From Candidatus Melainabacteria bacterium (GTDB lineage Bacteria; Cyanobacteriota; Vampirovibrionia; Obscuribacterales; Obscuribacteraceae): DNA of 64,000 nt. This document shows positions 62,201 through 64,000 of the stretch, one piece after another (positions within the stretch are counted from its first letter, which is position 1; each line of letters starts with the position of its first letter). The position numbers were made by a program, and so were the translations under genes. The notes under the pieces are model-generated. The model had not been told where the DNA came from, searched no databases, and saw only the letters and a program-made list of their open reading frames with translations. The stretch covers positions 1 through 64,000 of the forward strand of contig PLXC01000021.1 in NCBI GenBank assembly GCA_003151275.1, written 5' to 3'.

Positions 62201-63837
62201 GTGGACAACTCCCTGCTCACAAAGTTTCAGAATACATTGCTTGGTTGAGGCGCGCTAAGCCTGGCATGTCGCTGATTTCTCCACCACCACACCACGATAT
62301 TTACTCTATTGAGGATCTTGCTCAACTCATTTTTGATTTGCGCCAAGTTAACAAGGACGCAAAGATCTCGGTCAAGTTAGTTTCTCAAATTGGCATTGGC
62401 ACTGTCGCGGCCGGTGTTGCCAAAGCCGATGCCGACATTGTTCAAATTTCTGGTCACGACGGTGGCACTGGTGCATCGCCCCTTGGTTCGATCAAAAATG
62501 CGGGCGTTCCGTGGGAATTAGGACTTGCTGAAACGCACCAGGTGCTGCGCACAAATCAATTGCGTGAGCGAGTGCGCTTACGGGTTGATGGTGGCTTGAG
62601 ATCCGGTTGGGAAGTCGTTACCGCAGCAATGCTTGGAGCGGATGAATTTGGCTTCGGCTCAATAGCCTTAATAGCAGAAGGCTGCATCATGGCCCGAGTT
62701 TGTCACACGAACAATTGTCCGGTGGGCATCACTAGCCAGAAAGAATCTTTGCGCAAGAAATTTCCAGGCACACCTGAACCTGTAGTCGAATTCTTCTTAT
62801 TTATCGCAGAGGAAGTTAGACATACGCTTGCTCAACTTGGCTATAGGACAGTTGCTGAAGTTGTTGGTCGCGCTGATCTGCTACGCGGTCGCTCTGATGC
62901 GCATCCCCATAAAGTAGCGTCATTGGATCTGGACTTCTTGTTGCGCGTATCGAAAATGGAGCGTGGGCCGGCGGAACTCCCAATTACTCCCCAAAGAACG
63001 CTGAACGATGAAATCTTGAGTGATGATGAGATCAGAAACGCTATCGAAAATCAGCAAATCGCGAGCAGGAGCTATCCCATCTCCAACACCGATCGAACCA
63101 TTGGCGCCCGAATTAGTGGTGAGATAGCGCGACGCTGGGGTAACGATGGATTTCAGGGATCGATAGAATTGAAATTTACAGGCTCCGCTGGACAAAGCTT
63201 TGGTGCCTTCAATATCAAGAATCTTCGTCTGGAACTTACGGGTGAAGCTAACGATTACGTTGGTAAAGGAATGAACGGCGGACGCATAACAATTAAGCCG
63301 CTTCAGGGAATTCAATATAACTCTTGGCAAAACGTGCTTGTTGGAAACACCTGTTTGTATGGCGCCACAGGCGGTGCCCTGTATGTCGCTGGGCAAGCCG
63401 GTGAGCGGTTCGCTGTTCGTAACTCTGGTGCGCTTGCGGTGATTGAAGGCGCGGGCGATCACTGTTGCGAGTATATGACTGGTGGCACAGTAGTTGTTCT
63501 GGGCGCCTTGGGCAGAAATTTTGCGGCAGGAATGACTGGCGGGATCGCTTATGTTTTTGACGAGACCGAATCACTTGCTGCACTGATCAATAATGATGAA
63601 GGCAAAAGTTTGCAACGGTTATCCATCGCAGCCGCAAATTTCCTCAAACGAAAGATTGAAGAGCACCTTTCTTTCACAGGCAGTGTGCGCGCTCAGATGA
63701 TTTTAGAAAAGTGGGATGAATCTGTGCCGCGGTTCTGGCAAGTTGTACCTCTTGCTGAGCTGCAACATCCGGACGCGATTCCTGATCTTGAACTAAATTT
63801 TGCACCAGATCTTGCCCAATTGCAGGCGAACGACTAA
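59224..63837 (+). CDS. gltB: Glutamate synthase large subunit, ferredoxin-type
   Basis: The 1537-residue enzyme starts with an 18-residue propeptide. Cys19 in DACGVGL becomes the N-terminal nucleophile of the glutaminase domain. The central and FMN domains follow (SGHDGGTGASPLGSIKNAGVPWELGL), with the 3Fe-4S cluster motif Cys-x5-Cys-x4-Cys in CIMARVCHTNNCPVG, and the C-terminal beta-helix. The CHTNNCPVG form and IAEGCIMARV match plant and cyanobacterial ferredoxin-dependent enzymes rather than the NADPH type (CHLNNCATG). No gltD follows within the window, consistent with ferredoxin as donor. It converts glutamine plus 2-oxoglutarate to two glutamates. It is 38 bp after amt and likely in the same operon. 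Confidence 0.96.
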   Translation: MPASNQSKFDSLFTERDACGVGLIYRPQASHEIVESALTALSCMEHRGACGADRNSGDGAGILTAIPWQVFEADGFKKEGLAAVGVVYMPRGREAYCRAEAEKFFREEGLEVLGWRVVPTKTDVLGPLALSTCPTIEQIFIGRLSAIENAELESRLMISRKSLINYVRTKDGCDDFYLASLSTRTIVYKGMVRASVLREFYLDLQNPLFESNFAVFHRRFSTNTFPRWALAQPFRMLGHNGEINTLLGNRTWMRAREPVLEHPAYYGREKDLQHVLSASGSDSGNLDNALEMLVNAGHSPEGALMQLMPEAYRHQPALHDHPEIADFYDYYSALQEPWDGPALIVYSDGKTAGAILDRNGLRPARYSIHADGSFILSSETGVVPFPVESAIEKGRLGPGQMIVVDLETGEIKKNWQVKKSVALAHPYGQWIATERRSLVRQEFSRPDRAIPAEQLLQEQLAFGYGKEDIFSIVGGMAQTATEPIFSMGDDTPVAVLSKQPRVLYDYFKQRFAQVTNPPIDPLREKLVMSLDTYLGRRTNLLHPAQHAAKALHLTTPILNELELESLDSIGDDYVCQRISLLFDIDPVDLDAAITRVCSEAAEAVKDGKTILILTDRGVNSRQAPIPALLAVGAVHHYLIREGLRLGCSIIIETGQCWSTHHFACLLGYGAQAICPYLALETVRDWFYSGPVQALVNEALYVGTDQPNLKITPFIGLTVHKAQLNYVKAVEDGILKIISKMGISVLMSYIGAQIFECVGIGPKVTERCFNGTTSRLGGLELEDIAQECLRFHQAAYSENASIVDFGNMVYRNGGEFHGNNPEVVRALHAGLGLRTEKRVTKEASFRKYSELIRNREPYALRDLLEFNSDRDAIDIDEVESALDIVHRFCTGGMSLGALSKEAHEVLAIAMNRLGAMSNSGEGGEDPNRYYPIKNIQEDGTSPDFPGLVGLKAGDHAASAIRQVASARFGVTPEYLVTSKQLEIKIAQGAKPGEGGQLPAHKVSEYIAWLRRAKPGMSLISPPPHHDIYSIEDLAQLIFDLRQVNKDAKISVKLVSQIGIGTVAAGVAKADADIVQISGHDGGTGASPLGSIKNAGVPWELGLAETHQVLRTNQLRERVRLRVDGGLRSGWEVVTAAMLGADEFGFGSIALIAEGCIMARVCHTNNCPVGITSQKESLRKKFPGTPEPVVEFFLFIAEEVRHTLAQLGYRTVAEVVGRADLLRGRSDAHPHKVASLDLDFLLRVSKMERGPAELPITPQRTLNDEILSDDEIRNAIENQQIASRSYPISNTDRTIGARISGEIARRWGNDGFQGSIELKFTGSAGQSFGAFNIKNLRLELTGEANDYVGKGMNGGRITIKPLQGIQYNSWQNVLVGNTCLYGATGGALYVAGQAGERFAVRNSGALAVIEGAGDHCCEYMTGGTVVVLGALGRNFAAGMTGGIAYVFDETESLAALINNDEGKSLQRLSIAAANFLKRKIEEHLSFTGSVRAQMILEKWDESVPRFWQVVPLAELQHPDAIPDLELNFAPDLAQLQAND

Positions 63838-63918
63838 TAAGAGTGCGTCGATCAGTATATTATGAATCCGATAGTCGGAATTACCGGTTATCAAGCGTAT
63901 GTTTTGAGGAGATTGCCC

Positions 63919-64000
63919 ATGAAAGGTTCATCTATGTTTTGGTTACCTATGCTACTAGTCGTCCTATTGGGCGCGGCTTCCACAAGCTCTGTGAGCGCTC
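63919..64000 (+). CDS. Secreted protein, N-terminal part only
   Basis: An ATG at 63919 with GAGGAG 7 bp upstream opens a frame that runs off the window end. The visible 27 residues are a signal peptide (MKGSSMFWLPMLLVVLLGA, then ASTSSVSA with a likely cleavage site). The mature protein is outside the window, so its function is unknown. It is not gltD. Confidence 0.75.
   Translation, partial: MKGSSMFWLPMLLVVLLGAASTSSVSA

Overview
The window looks like chromosome of a Gram-negative, non-photosynthetic relative of cyanobacteria, most likely Vampirovibrionia/Melainabacteria of the Obscuribacter type. This is an inference from gene content, not from a marker gene. The evidence is a PII–ammonium transporter–glutamate synthase cluster with a ferredoxin-type GOGAT, a DesC-like acyl desaturase, DUF4388/degenerate-GGDEF proteins, tandem GspE/MshE N-terminal repeats, PknB-TPR kinases, and an outer-membrane barrel plus lipoproteins. 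By eye, base composition is close to balanced, except for one clearly GC-richer gene at 36.2-37.1 kb. I see no rRNA, tRNA or CRISPR array.

Layout. 0-1 kb: an IS200/IS605 element with divergent tnpB (cut by the window edge) and tnpA. 1.2-8 kb: a DEAD-box RNA helicase with a strong terminator, a decayed zinc-ribbon gene, an esterase without a clear start, a desaturase whose promoter carries a long inverted repeat, a zincin-like protein and a secreted protein. 8-14 kb: a WYL regulator divergent from a Cas4-like nuclease/DEDD exonuclease/SF1 helicase fusion, followed 13 bp later by rmuC. 14-16 kb: an E1-like MoeB/rhodanese fusion convergent with a small protein that ends like MoaD in Gly-Gly. 16-25.6 kb: DUF3592-like, DUF4388 and GspE-N-repeat proteins, a Gp37/DUF5131 protein, an aldehyde dehydrogenase with a royal-jelly-type secreted protein, a TIG-domain protein and an orphan response regulator.

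25.8-41.8 kb: a YD-repeat-like protein with a papain/calpain-like C-terminal domain, a degenerate GGDEF protein, an RlpA fragment, a thioredoxin-like protein, an M48 protease, an MFS transporter, a SAF-domain lipoprotein, a GC-rich aminoglycoside-phosphotransferase homologue, a repeat-linked VanY-type peptidase, a REC-histidine kinase and a secreted caspase-family protein. 41.8-48 kb: a coupled surface pair, an outer-membrane barrel and a 1611-residue adhesin-like protein ending in a FecR domain. 48.4-51.8 kb: a membrane protein–DUF1800–DUF1501 operon. 52-56.6 kb: a TPR membrane protein, histidine ammonia-lyase and a Ser/Thr kinase-TPR protein.

56.6-64 kb: an 844-bp regulatory stretch rich in direct repeats and palindromes leads into the nitrogen-assimilation operon glnB-amt-gltB. 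The PII protein has an altered T-loop. The loci most worth following are the WYL/nuclease-helicase/RmuC module, the MoaD-like/E1 pair, and the YD-repeat/papain-like protein.
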